A DNA stretch of 49,615 nucleotides from an uncultured Selenomonadaceae bacterium (GCA_905234705.1 CAJOIB010000003.1:1-49615), one strand, 5' to 3'; shown: positions 1 through 8,381, numbered from the stretch's first letter. Made by a program: numbers and translations. The notes: generated by a model from the sequence alone, not told the origin.

Positions 1-1
1 G

Positions 2-403
2 AAGGCAATTACGCGCGCAATGCTGGCTTGGTGGACTTTTCAAAATGATAAACAGGATTTGCCGCCGCTCGATACCAAATTGGAAGTTGAGCATATCTTT
101 GCTAAACGTCGCGCAGAATTTGAGCCGTTTGAAAATGCTGAAACGCTTGAATTGCTCGGCAATAAATCACTGCTCGAAAAGCGCATAAATATTCGCGCGT
201 CGGATTATCGCTTTGTCGACAAAACTAAATATTATCTCGGCTACACTAAAAATAATAAATTCCAGCGCGGCACGGATATTCTTGAACTGCGCGAATTGGC
301 TAAGACGAAAACCGATTTCACTGAAACCGATATTCGCGAGCGCAATGAAAAAATTTTGAGCAGCTTTATGAATTATCTTGACACGAATAACCTTTTAAAA
401 TAA
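2..403 (+). CDS. C-terminal part of a DUF262/DUF1524-type (GmrSD-like) nuclease, cut by window edge
   Basis: The frame is open back to the first bases of the window, so this is the 3' end of a larger gene; the ATG at 20 is probably internal. The visible 134 residues carry a VEHIFAKR segment, then a LGNKSLLEKRIN segment and a conserved K-x-x-Y-Y, the usual layout of the DUF1524 HNH-like nuclease domain at the C-terminus of DUF262 proteins. Members of that family include GmrSD restriction enzymes that cut modified phage DNA. The ParB-like N-terminal half would lie outside the window. The next gene starts 21 bp downstream. Family assignment is fairly safe; a defence role is inference. Confidence 0.6.
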   Translation, partial: KAITRAMLAWWTFQNDKQDLPPLDTKLEVEHIFAKRRAEFEPFENAETLELLGNKSLLEKRINIRASDYRFVDKTKYYLGYTKNNKFQRGTDILELRELAKTKTDFTETDIRERNEKILSSFMNYLDTNNLLK

Positions 404-424
404 ATTGGCAAGGGAGTTTTTAAA

Positions 425-1456
425 ATGGATGACAAATTGAAAATTGGCGTAGGAATTGGAATTGCGGCGATAATTGCGGCGGGCGGCGGCTATTGCCTGC
501 TGAGCTCCGATAAGCAAACGCCGGAAATTGCTATTCACAACGTCGAAAATTCTATTGCGAACCACAACCGCGAAGAATTTTACAAGGGCGTTAATCTGGA
601 CAGCATTTTGGATTACAGCTACGACGGAATTATTAACAGCCTGACGGATTCGGATAAAACTATGCCGCCCGAAGCAAAGGATTCTGTTAAGAGATTTACG
701 CAAATGCTCCGCACGCCGCTTATTTTGAGTATGAAGGCGGCGATTGATTCTTACGTGGCGACCGGCAATTTGGGCGGAGACGCCGGAATAATTGAACTTT
801 TCGGCAGAACCGGCATTGACAAAATCGAATACCGCGGCGTCGAACGCGTTGAAATTAATCCCGAAAACGCCAATGAAGCAACCGCGCGCATTAAAATTTA
901 TCAGCCGGATTTGGATCAAGAATTGCTGATTATCGCGCAGTTAAATTGCGACAGCGACGGCAATTGGCAGATTGTCCGACTCAATAATTTTCAAGATTTG
1001 GTTAACAGCGTTAACAGCGTCCGCAGCGTCCAACTTAACAAATATCTCGTACAAAGCGCCGATGTAATTTCCCGCCACGAAACGATAATTCGCGAAGCTG
1101 AGCAAAAATACGCATCGATTTTGGCAACCGGAACTGTCGGGCAGGAAAATATTCGCGCAGATTTACGCGCGCTTATGCTTGACGTTGTGCAAAAAGATTG
1201 GGAAGCGCGCAAGCAGGAACTTTCTGCTTTATCAGTGCCGCCGGAAGCTCAAGATTTACAGGATATGCGGCTCAAAATTTGTGATTTGGAAATTGGCTAC
1301 GTTCAAGATTATGTCAGCTGGATGGAAGATATGAAGGAAGCGACAATCAAAGCCGCCGAGGTCAAGAAGGCTCAAGCTAGAGATTTGAACGTCGCCGCTA
1401 CCGCACTTGCCAATAAATTGTCCGGTCAAGAAGAAGTGACTCAAAATGAAAATTAA
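425..1456 (+). CDS. Membrane-anchored protein of unknown function
   Basis: 343 residues. One hydrophobic segment at about residues 7-27, rich in Ile, Ala and Gly, follows a short charged N-terminus, so the protein is probably anchored in the membrane with the rest outside the cytoplasm. The body is polar and has a helical, charged C-terminal half (about residues 210-340). A Cys lies at the end of the hydrophobic stretch but there is no good lipobox. The repeated 'x-N-x-x-N-S-I-A-N-H-N-R-E-E-F-Y' type region after the anchor resembles the pattern of DUF2939-like proteins, but this is weak. Shine-Dalgarno AAGGGAG lies upstream. Its last 11 bp overlap the phosphatase gene, which suggests co-translation. 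No function assigned. Confidence 0.7.
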   Translation: MDDKLKIGVGIGIAAIIAAGGGYCLLSSDKQTPEIAIHNVENSIANHNREEFYKGVNLDSILDYSYDGIINSLTDSDKTMPPEAKDSVKRFTQMLRTPLILSMKAAIDSYVATGNLGGDAGIIELFGRTGIDKIEYRGVERVEINPENANEATARIKIYQPDLDQELLIIAQLNCDSDGNWQIVRLNNFQDLVNSVNSVRSVQLNKYLVQSADVISRHETIIREAEQKYASILATGTVGQENIRADLRALMLDVVQKDWEARKQELSALSVPPEAQDLQDMRLKICDLEIGYVQDYVSWMEDMKEATIKAAEVKKAQARDLNVAATALANKLSGQEEVTQNEN

Positions 1457-1892
1457 TTTTGTCTGTTTTGGGAATATTTGCCGCTCACCAATGGCGGAGT
1501 TCATTATGAAAAATTTGGTTGCCGAGGCGGGTTTATCCGATAAAATTTCAGTCGAATCTTCGGGCTGCCACGCCGCGGTTGGTACGCCCATTTCCAACGG
1601 CACTTGTCAACAGCTGAAAATGCATAATATTCCGTTCGACTATCGCACGTCGAAACAGCTCACTAAAGCCGATTATCAGCGTTGCGATTATATTATCGGT
1701 ATGGATTTTGGCAACGTCCGCGACATAAAAAAAATTACCGGAGGCGACCCCGATAATAAAATTTTTCTGATGATGGATTTTGTGAATGAACACCGCGACG
1801 TCGACGATCCGTATATGACCGACGATTACGCCGCAACTTATAATGATTTGATTCGTGCGTGCGGCGCTTTGCTGAAAAAAATTCAATCGTAA
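1446..1892 (+). CDS. Low-molecular-weight protein tyrosine phosphatase
   Basis: 148 residues, the normal length of the family. The P-loop C-x5-R-S lies at the N-terminus (Cys7, Arg13, Ser14: CFGNICRS), and the general-acid Asp121 is in a DDPY segment near the C-terminus. These are the catalytic residues of cytosolic LMW-PTP/arsenate-reductase-fold phosphatases that hydrolyse phosphotyrosine. Such enzymes often dephosphorylate bacterial tyrosine kinases that control exopolysaccharide export, but no partner kinase is in the window. It overlaps the gene before it by 11 bp and meets galU tail to tail with a 10-bp overlap of the two 3' ends, so transcription of the two strands collides here. Confidence 0.92.
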   Translation: MKINFVCFGNICRSPMAEFIMKNLVAEAGLSDKISVESSGCHAAVGTPISNGTCQQLKMHNIPFDYRTSKQLTKADYQRCDYIIGMDFGNVRDIKKITGGDPDNKIFLMMDFVNEHRDVDDPYMTDDYAATYNDLIRACGALLKKIQS

Positions 1893-2773
1893 GCGAGCAT
1901 TTCAGTCATATTTTCGTGCAATTCGTCAAGATATTTTTTCAAATCGGCGGAAACTTCGGGATTGCGCAGGGCAAATTCAATATTCGCTTGCAAAAATCCA
2001 ATCTTAGTGCCAACGTCGTAGCGGTGACCTTTGAAAACATAAGCGTACATAGCCTCGTCCTTGGCTAAACGTTTCAGTGAATCAGTCAGCTGAATTTCGC
2101 CATTCGCGCCTGGCGTCTGATTCTCCAAATAATTAAAAATACTCGGCGTCAAAATATATCGCCCCAAAATCGCGATATTGCTTGGCGCATTTTCTTTTGC
2201 AGGCTTCTCGACTAAATCACGCACTTTGTAAACGTCATTATCAACCAGACGACAATCGACAATCCCATATCGATGAACAACTTCCTCGGAAACCGCCTGC
2301 ACGCCCAATATCGAAGTCTTATATTCGTTGAAAACTTCAACCATCTGCTGAAGCGTCGGCTTTTTCGACACAACAACATCATCGCCTAAAAGTACCGCGA
2401 AAGGTTCATCGCCGATAAAATGACTCGCCGTCAAAACCGCGTGCCCTAATCCAAGCGGCTGTTTTTGCCGAATAAAATGGATATTCGCAATTTCCGAAAT
2501 GGATTTAACCATCGCGAGCCAATCTTCTTTGCCGGCTTTTTCAAGTTCCATTTCCAATTCGATTGAGCGGTCGAAATGATCTTCGATTGAGCGCTTACTG
2601 CGCCCCGTCACGATTATAATATCTTCGACGCCCGCCGCCGCCGCTTCTTCGATTATGTATTGAATTGTGGGCTTGTCGACGATTGGCAACATTTCTTTGG
2701 GCTGAGCCTTCGTCGCCGGTAAAAATCTTGTGCCTAATCCTGCCGCCGGTATTACCGCTTTTCGCAATTTCAT
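1883..2773 (-). CDS. galU: UTP--glucose-1-phosphate uridylyltransferase
   Basis: 296 residues from the chosen start. UDP-glucose synthesis from UTP and glucose-1-phosphate, a cytoplasmic step feeding cell-wall and capsule sugars. The nucleotide-binding loop AAGLGTRFLPATKAQPKEML starts at residue 10, followed by VLLGDDV near residue 128 and the HRYDVGTKIGFL sugar-site segment near the end, all typical of GalU. An ATG 72 bp further upstream is in frame, but the ATG at 2773 has a strong GGGGG ribosome site eight bases away and matches the usual N-terminus, so the longer form was rejected. It is divergent from the HEHEH-motif gene. Confidence 0.95.
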   Translation of the reverse strand: MKLRKAVIPAAGLGTRFLPATKAQPKEMLPIVDKPTIQYIIEEAAAAGVEDIIIVTGRSKRSIEDHFDRSIELEMELEKAGKEDWLAMVKSISEIANIHFIRQKQPLGLGHAVLTASHFIGDEPFAVLLGDDVVVSKKPTLQQMVEVFNEYKTSILGVQAVSEEVVHRYGIVDCRLVDNDVYKVRDLVEKPAKENAPSNIAILGRYILTPSIFNYLENQTPGANGEIQLTDSLKRLAKDEAMYAYVFKGHRYDVGTKIGFLQANIEFALRNPEVSADLKKYLDELHENMTEMLAYD

Positions 2774-2826
2774 AAAAATTCCCCCAGTCAAAAATTTTTC
2801 GCGCATATTGTACAATAAAAAAAATC

Positions 2827-2855
2827 TTGCGGCTATAAAAATCATTTGTTATACT
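2827..2855 (+). promoter_or_regulatory. Sigma-A-type promoter for the HEHEH-motif gene
   Basis: TTGCGG at 2827-2832 and TATACT at 2850-2855 are separated by 17 bp. The start codon of the gene is 28 bp downstream of the -10 box, with an AGGGAGG ribosome site between. Prediction from sequence only. Confidence 0.6.
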
Positions 2856-2882
2856 GAAAAAAATTACAGGGAGGTTTTTATT

Positions 2883-3494
2883 ATGAACGGAATTATTAAC
2901 ATTAGCAACACTCGCACAGAATTTTATCCGGAGCGCAAAAATTTTGATTTGCCGGAAAAAAATTTTGACAGCAGGAACAATCGCAATGTGCCGGAAGATG
3001 TCAGCAAAATGTTCAAAGCCGCGCAAGAAAGCGGTTATTCGCCGATTAGCTTTGATTTATTTGAAAATGACGATATCGACGCCGCCGGTAATACGCACGG
3101 AATTATTTTGAATCCAGGCGCGTCGACGCACAAAGCCGTTGGTAGAAAATCTTCACCTGCTGAATGCGAAACCTGCGCGAATCGCAAATATCAAGACGGC
3201 TCGGACGAAATGGACGTATCTTTTAAAACGCCGTCGCACATTTCGCCGAATATCGCCGCCTCAGTTATTCTCGGTCACGAACACGAGCACGTTGCCAACG
3301 CCTATGAAAAGGAACGCAAAGGCGAGGCTAAAGTTCAGCGCGCGTCAGTCAGCTTGCACACCGATATTTGTCCCGAATGCGGCAGGGTTTACATATCGGG
3401 CGGCGTTACTCATACCGAAATGAAATACACTGACGACGACGATAAAAAACCTGCTGATGATTTGCGTGGAGCATTTGTCGATTTAGATACCTAA
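2883..3494 (+). CDS. Small protein with HEHEH motif and two CxxC pairs (putative metalloprotease-like, SprA-related)
   Basis: 203 residues from an ATG with AGGGAGG eight bases upstream; a longer in-frame start at 2730 lies inside the galU promoter region and is unlikely. The N-terminal 80 residues look disordered. Then come CETCANRKYQDGSDEMDVSF, a GHEHEHVANAYEKE segment (a possible zinc-binding helix), and CPECGRVYISGG near the C-terminus. This combination recalls the SprA-related or 'putative metalloprotease CJM1_0395' family, from memory and not searched. Two CxxC pairs plus HEHEH suggest a structural zinc and a second metal site. It has its own promoter and ends in the hairpin-rich element that separates it from mtlD. 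Substrate unknown. Confidence 0.6.
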   Translation: MNGIINISNTRTEFYPERKNFDLPEKNFDSRNNRNVPEDVSKMFKAAQESGYSPISFDLFENDDIDAAGNTHGIILNPGASTHKAVGRKSSPAECETCANRKYQDGSDEMDVSFKTPSHISPNIAASVILGHEHEHVANAYEKERKGEAKVQRASVSLHTDICPECGRVYISGGVTHTEMKYTDDDDKKPADDLRGAFVDLDT

Positions 3495-3504
3495 CTGCAA
3501 AAAA

Positions 3505-3618
3505 GAGCGCCCAAGGACGGGCGCTCGCCGCGCGCCAGTCACGTGATGTGACTGTAGCGCGGAATTTTTCTTTCTTTGCTAGGCGTTTCTTGCTTTTTTC
3601 TAAAAAGAAAGAAATGCC
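3505..3618 (-). repeat. Three-hairpin 3'-end element, copy 1
   Basis: Read on the minus strand as the 3' end of mtlD, the order is hairpin C (3582-3618, GGC...GCC arms with a TTTCTTTCTTTTT/AAAAA-AAG stem), the linker GCAAAGAAAG, hairpin B (3528-3562, outer CCGCGC/GCGCGG, inner AGTCAC/GTGACT with 5-base loop), and hairpin A (3505-3526, GAGCGCCC/GGGCGCTC) followed by six T. A plus the T-run is a good intrinsic terminator for mtlD. The element fills the gap between two convergent genes. Other copies are at 11656, 41524 and 46263, with compensating stem changes. Confidence 0.75.
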
Positions 3619-3620
3619 GT

Positions 3621-4763
3621 TTAATAATTTTTCTTTATAATGTAGAAAAGTTTTGAACTAAGAGTTACGCCGGTGAAGTGCGAAATTGCCGCGTCGATAC
3701 CATTTGCCAGAATATAATTTTGAATTTCAACAGCCTCAGTATCGCCGTCAAAATCAAATTTAAACGCTGCAGCAGCGACTTTACCAAGAGCTTCCGGATT
3801 AATATCGTGCAGGGCAAGTTGATTCGCCGGATAAATAATTCTATCATTCGCCGCGAGTTTACGCTTGGGACTCCTGCCAACTCTTATAACTTCGTCCGAA
3901 AGATACGGATTTGAAAAACGCCGCTCGACTTGCTCAACGTAACGCCTATGATTCGCAGGCGCAAATCTATATTTCGCAATTAAAAGCGCCGAAGTTTCAG
4001 CCCAAACATCGCGCGTAGTTTCCAAAATCTCCGGAATACGCATCGCATTTGAAATATCATTAATCCCGCGCTGATACGCCAGATATGCTATCGCCGCGTG
4101 ACCAGTATTCACTGTAAAAATTTTCCTGTCAATGTACGCGTTCAAATTGTCAACCAGATTTAAACCTTCAATGCCGCTCAAATCTCCAACAACTTGCTTT
4201 GAATCAACGTCCCATTCAGCATATTCTTCAACAGTTACCAAAAGTTTCTCGCCGTAGGGCTGATTCGGAACAATCCTATCAACCGCCGCGTCCGGAAATC
4301 CGACAATTTTATCGAGCTCATTTTTAACATCGTCAGAAAGTTTCGCGTAAACAAAATTTTTCAACGTCGTCGAACTGCCAAACATATTTTCACACGCAAT
4401 AACATTCAGTGGCGTTTTTTTCGTTTGCAAGCGTTTAGTCAAACCCTTAGCAAGATTTTCACCAAGATATTTCAGCGAATTTGGACCAATCGCCGTCGTG
4501 ATAATATCCGCGTCAGCAATCGCGTCAACAACCGCCTCAACTGCAACGTCATCTTTATCGCTGTCAATCGCACTGATATTTTCAACCAAAATTTTATCGG
4601 GCTTGCCGGTAATCTGCACATTGTACTTGCCGAGCGCGTTAATATCTTCGACAAGTTTATCAATAATATCAATAAAAGTCACGTGATAACCGGCTTTGCT
4701 CAAAAGTAAACCGATAAATCCGCGCCCAATATTCCCAGCGCCAAAATGTACTGCCTTTTTCAT
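3621..4763 (-). CDS. mtlD: Mannitol-1-phosphate 5-dehydrogenase
   Basis: 380 residues, close to the family norm. Oxidises mannitol-1-phosphate to fructose-6-phosphate with NAD+ in the cytoplasm, or runs in reverse to make mannitol. The N-terminus has the Rossmann loop GAGNIGRGFIG (residues 8-18), and the substrate-domain segment TGHAAIAYLAYQRG is present in the middle. Start ATG has an AAGGGGG ribosome site. It follows the cupin gene by 12 bp on the same strand, so the two are probably one transcript. No mannitol-specific PTS is adjacent; the nearest PTS genes look fructose-type, so the mannitol-phosphate source is not explained locally. Its transcript ends in the three-hairpin element. Confidence 0.93.
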   Translation of the reverse strand: MKKAVHFGAGNIGRGFIGLLLSKAGYHVTFIDIIDKLVEDINALGKYNVQITGKPDKILVENISAIDSDKDDVAVEAVVDAIADADIITTAIGPNSLKYLGENLAKGLTKRLQTKKTPLNVIACENMFGSSTTLKNFVYAKLSDDVKNELDKIVGFPDAAVDRIVPNQPYGEKLLVTVEEYAEWDVDSKQVVGDLSGIEGLNLVDNLNAYIDRKIFTVNTGHAAIAYLAYQRGINDISNAMRIPEILETTRDVWAETSALLIAKYRFAPANHRRYVEQVERRFSNPYLSDEVIRVGRSPKRKLAANDRIIYPANQLALHDINPEALGKVAAAAFKFDFDGDTEAVEIQNYILANGIDAAISHFTGVTLSSKLFYIIKKNY

Positions 4764-4775
4764 ATTAAAACCCCC

Positions 4776-4991
4776 TTAAAAAGTTACCACCAACAGCATT
4801 TTAAAATTTTCTTCACCAAAAACAGCGTGCGGCGTATTCGCGGGCATTACGATTGATTCACCAGCATTCAGCACAAAATCTTTACCGGCGATTGTAATTT
4901 TACCAACGCCATCCTGCCCGTCCGCGTATGCAACGCAGTCTTTCAAATTCAAAATTTCGCTCTGCGCGATATTCTTTAAAATGTTAGCCAT
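4776..4991 (-). CDS. Small single-domain cupin
   Basis: 71 residues, essentially one cupin barrel: G-E-S-I-V-M-P-A-N-T-P-H gives the second cupin motif, although the first-motif histidines are not evident, so metal binding is doubtful. Start chosen at the ATG with AAGGAGA upstream; an upstream in-frame start lies inside the terminator of the preceding PTS gene. It sits immediately before mtlD and may bind a sugar or sugar phosphate, but this is only guilt by association. Similar stand-alone cupins are common and rarely characterised. Confidence 0.75.
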   Translation of the reverse strand: MANILKNIAQSEILNLKDCVAYADGQDGVGKITIAGKDFVLNAGESIVMPANTPHAVFGEENFKMLLVVTF

Positions 4992-5012
4992 GAAAATTAT
5001 CTCCTTGCTAAT

Positions 5013-5042
5013 AAAAAAGCGCAACCCGTGAAGAATTGCGCC
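5013..5042 (-). terminator. Intrinsic terminator after the PTS operon
   Basis: On the minus strand, GCGCAA and TTGCGC arms enclose an 11-base loop and are followed by T6. It lies 25 bp after the EIIABC stop and just before the cupin ribosome site, so it separates the fru operon from cupin-mtlD, or lets partial read-through into it. Confidence 0.75.
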
Positions 5043-5066
5043 ACGCATTTTATTTCAATGGAAATT

Positions 5067-6854
5067 TTATTCGCGAGTTTTCCTAATGATACCGAGAATT
5101 ACCGCGCCGACGATTGAGCCAACCGCAATAGCCATCAGATAACCGCCAGGATTGCCAATCGTAGGAACGACAAAAATACCACCGTGAGGCGCCATTAATG
5201 TGCAGTCAAACATCATAACCAATGCGCCAGTCAAAGCTGAACCAATCGCGCAGGCAGGAATAACGTGCAACGGGTCGCCAGCCGCAAACGGAATCGCACC
5301 TTCAGTAATGAATGACAAGCCCATGATAATGTTCGTCGGAGCAGTTTTGCGCTCGTTTTCAGTGAATTTGCTCTTGAAGAAAATCGTCGAAATAGCAATA
5401 GCGATAGGCGGAACCATACCACCAGCCATAGCCGCCGCGATAACGTAATAGTTGCCGTCAGCCAAAAGTCCAACACCCGTAACATAAGCCGCCTTGTTCA
5501 AAGGACCGCCCATGTCGATAGCCATCATACCGCCGATAACCGCGCCCATAATCAATTTAGCGTTCGGATCCATGTGCCCAAGTGTATCTTTAAGCCATTC
5601 ATTGATACCCGCAACAGGCGGACCAATTACAAAATTACAAATCAATCCGATAAACAAAATTCCAAGTAACGGATAAAACAGAATCGGCTTTGTACCTTCC
5701 AAGGACGCCGGAAGTACAGCCAAAATTTTTTTAAGAGCATTTACAAGGAAACCAGCAACAAAACCAGCCAACAACGCGCCTAAGAAACCAGAGCCGTTAC
5801 TCGCACTGAGCGCGCCGCCAACAAAGCCCGCCGCTAAACCAGGACGGTCGGCGATTGACATTGAAATAAAACCGGCAAGCACCGGCAGCATAAATCCAAA
5901 TGACGCGCCACCAATACCGTTAAAGACGTGAGCAAGCGGCGTAATGTTACCAAATTTGCTGCGCTCTTCAGCAGGTAAACTATTCAAGTCAACCGACGCG
6001 CCGTCAATCAAGAATGAAATAGCAATTAAAATACCACCGCCGATAACGAAAGGCAGCATATGCGAAACGCCATTCATCAAATGTTTGTAAATTTGACGCC
6101 CAACGCTTTCATTTTCGCCGCCGCCACCGCCAGCGTCGCCGCCGCCTTCACCGGCTTTTGCATGATAAACCGGAGCTTGACCGCCGAGCGCCCTGTCAAT
6201 GAGTTCGTCGGCTTTGTTAATACCGTCAGCAACTTTGGTAATGACAACTTTTTTGCCGTCGAAACGCGCCATTGCAACGTTTTTATCCGCCGCAACGATG
6301 ATGCCGTCCGCCTTAGCAATTTCTTCAGCCGTCAAAACATTCTTTGCGCCGCCTGAACCGTTTGTTTCAACTTTAATGGAAATGCCGCGTTTTTTAGCGT
6401 GCTGTTCGAGACTTTCAGCCGCCATAAATGTATGAGCAATACCGGTCGGGCAAGCTGTAACCGCCAAAATCTGAATGTGATCTGCGGCTTCTTTTGACAA
6501 CTGTACAGCGTTAGCTGAGTCAGCGGGCGCTTTGAATTTGCCATCTTCCTTATCGTCGATTATCTTCAGAAATTCTTCCTTAGTTTTCGCCTTGATAAGA
6601 GCCTCTTTAAAATCGGGGTCCATAACCATCGTAGCGAGCTTAGACAGAATCATTAAATGTTCGTCGTTGCCGCCGTCCGGTGCCGCGATAGCAAAGAATA
6701 ATCGCGCAGGGTTGCCGTCCATTGACTGAAAATCAATACCTTCGGGAATTGTCATAGCCGCCAAGCCAGGTGCTTTAACGCCAGCGGATTTTGCGTGCGG
6801 CGTTGCAATACCGTCGCCTAAGCCCGTTGTGCCGGACGCTTCACGCGCCTGCAC
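5067..6854 (-). CDS. fruA: PTS fructose-type transporter EIIABC (5' end frameshifted)
   Basis: 595 residues in this frame, starting from a GTG that is unlikely to be the true start. Order: EIIA type-2 remnant (phospho-His at residue 20, GIATPH), EIIB (Cys135 in TACPTGIAHTFM, phosphocysteine loop), a Gly-rich linker near 235-245, then an EIIC permease of about nine or ten membrane segments. It imports fructose as fructose-1-phosphate using HPr phosphate. The missing EIIA start is encoded just upstream in another frame (6841-6963). Compared with the EIIAB paralogue at 7486-8358, about ten residues and the reading frame are lost at the join. It is last in the fruK-EIIAB-secreted protein-EIIABC operon. 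Confidence 0.85.
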   Translation of the reverse strand: MQAREASGTTGLGDGIATPHAKSAGVKAPGLAAMTIPEGIDFQSMDGNPARLFFAIAAPDGGNDEHLMILSKLATMVMDPDFKEALIKAKTKEEFLKIIDDKEDGKFKAPADSANAVQLSKEAADHIQILAVTACPTGIAHTFMAAESLEQHAKKRGISIKVETNGSGGAKNVLTAEEIAKADGIIVAADKNVAMARFDGKKVVITKVADGINKADELIDRALGGQAPVYHAKAGEGGGDAGGGGGENESVGRQIYKHLMNGVSHMLPFVIGGGILIAISFLIDGASVDLNSLPAEERSKFGNITPLAHVFNGIGGASFGFMLPVLAGFISMSIADRPGLAAGFVGGALSASNGSGFLGALLAGFVAGFLVNALKKILAVLPASLEGTKPILFYPLLGILFIGLICNFVIGPPVAGINEWLKDTLGHMDPNAKLIMGAVIGGMMAIDMGGPLNKAAYVTGVGLLADGNYYVIAAAMAGGMVPPIAIAISTIFFKSKFTENERKTAPTNIIMGLSFITEGAIPFAAGDPLHVIPACAIGSALTGALVMMFDCTLMAPHGGIFVVPTIGNPGGYLMAIAVGSIVGAVILGIIRKTRE

Positions 6855-6963
6855 GTCTTTTCTTGTCCATAAGGTCTACCAAATGCGAAATGGCATCCGG
6901 TTTATCCTTGACGTGAGCGTTGAGGTCGATGCTCGCATTTTTGAGCAAATCGGTAACTCTCAT
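6841..6963 (-). pseudogene. fruA: Detached 5' fragment of the EIIABC gene
   Basis: An ATG with an AAGGAGAG ribosome site opens a 40-codon frame that begins like an EIIA domain (MRVTDLLKNASIDL... HLVDLMDK) and stops at TGA at 6841. The natural continuation KDVQAREASG lies in another frame, overlapping it. The paralogue has about ten extra residues between these points, so a deletion of roughly 30 bp that is not a multiple of three explains the break. It is either a real lesion or an assembly error. Confidence 0.7.
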
Positions 6964-7040
6964 GTAGTTCACTCTCCTTGTTAAAATTTTATAATTGCTA
7001 ACGGCGTAACTGGCAATTCAGCCGCCGCTTTTAAACACGA

Positions 7041-7466
7041 TTACTTTAATGTCTTGCCGCTATACGCTGTAATACCGCCTTCGTCATTAGCCATAAACGC
7101 TATAAAATTTACTTCGTTCGTATCAAAAGCATGACTTCCAGTCCACAAATATTCTTTGCCATTCTTCAACACTATTCTAACTTCCATATGCGGCTTAAAA
7201 CCGACATTATATATACGTGAGGTTTTATTTGTGAAAATTTCATTACCAAGCAAATCATTGCCCCAACTGTCTGAACTTTTACTTGAAATATAAAGATTAT
7301 AAATATCTTCTCCCGTTTCATTAACAAAATTCACGTAGCATTTGTAGTTTCTAATGGTTTCAAAAATTTTATCATATTTAGCTTCAGCGGTATTGTTTAT
7401 TGCGCCGCTCTCGATAATCAAGGCTAATGTCAACAAAATCACTGGTAGCATTCTCAAAGGTTTCAT
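7041..7466 (-). CDS. Secreted protein of unknown function inside the PTS operon
   Basis: 141 residues from the ATG that is eight bases after GGAGG; TTG and ATG starts slightly upstream are possible. A signal peptide is clear (K-P-L-R, then about 16 hydrophobic residues, likely cut after A-x-A near residue 28). The mature part has VNFVNETGEDIYNLYISS followed by S-W-G-N-D-L-L-G, a pattern seen in small beta-rich secreted domains of Gram-negative-type envelopes. It is more AT-rich than its neighbours and sits between EIIAB and EIIABC genes, where no secreted protein is expected. Function unknown. Confidence 0.7.
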   Translation of the reverse strand: MKPLRMLPVILLTLALIIESGAINNTAEAKYDKIFETIRNYKCYVNFVNETGEDIYNLYISSKSSDSWGNDLLGNEIFTNKTSRIYNVGFKPHMEVRIVLKNGKEYLWTGSHAFDTNEVNFIAFMANDEGGITAYSGKTLK

Positions 7467-7485
7467 TGTCATTGCCTCCAACCGA

Positions 7486-8358
7486 TTAGCTGAATATACT
7501 CTTGATTTTCTTGAAGATTTTGGAGCTGAAAGGTTCGTCGTCTTCGGTGGCGTGGAAAACTTGAGCTTGACCGGCTTTAATTCTGTCGAAAAGCTGTTCG
7601 GGCTTGCGAATACCAGTGCCGACTGAAGTTTGCAAAACTTTTTTGCCGTCGAAACGCGAAATTGGAACTTTTTTACTGGTAGCGAGAATTACAACGTCAG
7701 CATTTTTAATTTCCTCGTCGGTTAAAGCGTGGTAAACGCCAGCCGCGCCGTGAACTTCAACGCGAATATTCATGCCCAATTTAGCCGCACAATTTTTCAA
7801 AGACTCGCGCGCCATAAATGATGAACTGATACCGGTCGGACAAGCAGTAACCGCGATAATTTTTGAGCTGCCGGAAATTTCGGGCGCTTCGGCTCTGTTA
7901 CGTTCAGCCTCTTTGGCGTCGATAGCCTTCAAAACTTCGTCAACGGATTTTGCGCGGATCAATTTTTCCTTGAAATCGCTATCCATTAACAAAACAGCCA
8001 AGCGTCCCATTTCAGTCATAGCGCTATCACCGGCTTTAATTGGCGCGGCGAAAAGTACCAGCAATCGCGCAGGTTTATCGTCGATTGAATCAAAGTTGAC
8101 GCCATTTGGCACAGTCATAATAGCGATAGCGGCTTTTTTAATGGCGGCGTCTTGAGCGTGCGGAGTGGCGAGCCCGTCGGATAAACCGGTTGAGCCTTGA
8201 GCTTCGCGGGCTAATACATCGCGGCGGACAGCCTCTTTGTCTTTGATAGCGCCTGCCGTCATTAACAAGTCTATCAGCATATCAATAGCTTCGTGCTTAT
8301 TGGCGGGGCGCATATCCAACGCCACTGATTTTTTTGAAATGAAGTTTGTGATTTTCAT
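7486..8358 (-). CDS. PTS fructose-type EIIAB without permease domain
   Basis: 290 residues: EIIA type-2 (residues 1-150, phospho-His67 in GLATPH) and EIIB (about 166-270, phospho-Cys173 in TACPTGISSSFM). There is no EIIC domain, so it must hand phosphate to a separate permease, presumably the EIIABC gene that follows. It could also be regulatory. Ribosome site GGGGAG precedes the ATG. The paralogue next door gives a useful internal comparison: it shows that the EIIABC copy has lost residues. The operon therefore has two EIIA and two EIIB domains for one EIIC, perhaps for two phosphoryl routes. Substrate fructose is inferred from fruK. Confidence 0.88.
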   Translation of the reverse strand: MKITNFISKKSVALDMRPANKHEAIDMLIDLLMTAGAIKDKEAVRRDVLAREAQGSTGLSDGLATPHAQDAAIKKAAIAIMTVPNGVNFDSIDDKPARLLVLFAAPIKAGDSAMTEMGRLAVLLMDSDFKEKLIRAKSVDEVLKAIDAKEAERNRAEAPEISGSSKIIAVTACPTGISSSFMARESLKNCAAKLGMNIRVEVHGAAGVYHALTDEEIKNADVVILATSKKVPISRFDGKKVLQTSVGTGIRKPEQLFDRIKAGQAQVFHATEDDEPFSSKIFKKIKSIFS

Positions 8359-8381
8359 TGTGAATCACTCCCCTTGTTTAG

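Noticed and set aside
395..919. Minus-strand frame of 174 codons opposite the anchored protein
   Set aside because: It lies fully in the shadow of a better plus-strand gene, is Arg/Asn/Phe-rich as antisense frames are, and has no ribosome site.
2730..2882. Longer N-terminus of the HEHEH protein
   Set aside because: It would cover the promoter and ribosome site and reads through the galU start region with no family support.
3139..3423. Second frame inside the HEHEH gene
   Set aside because: Basic, low-complexity product without a start signal, overlapping a conserved frame.
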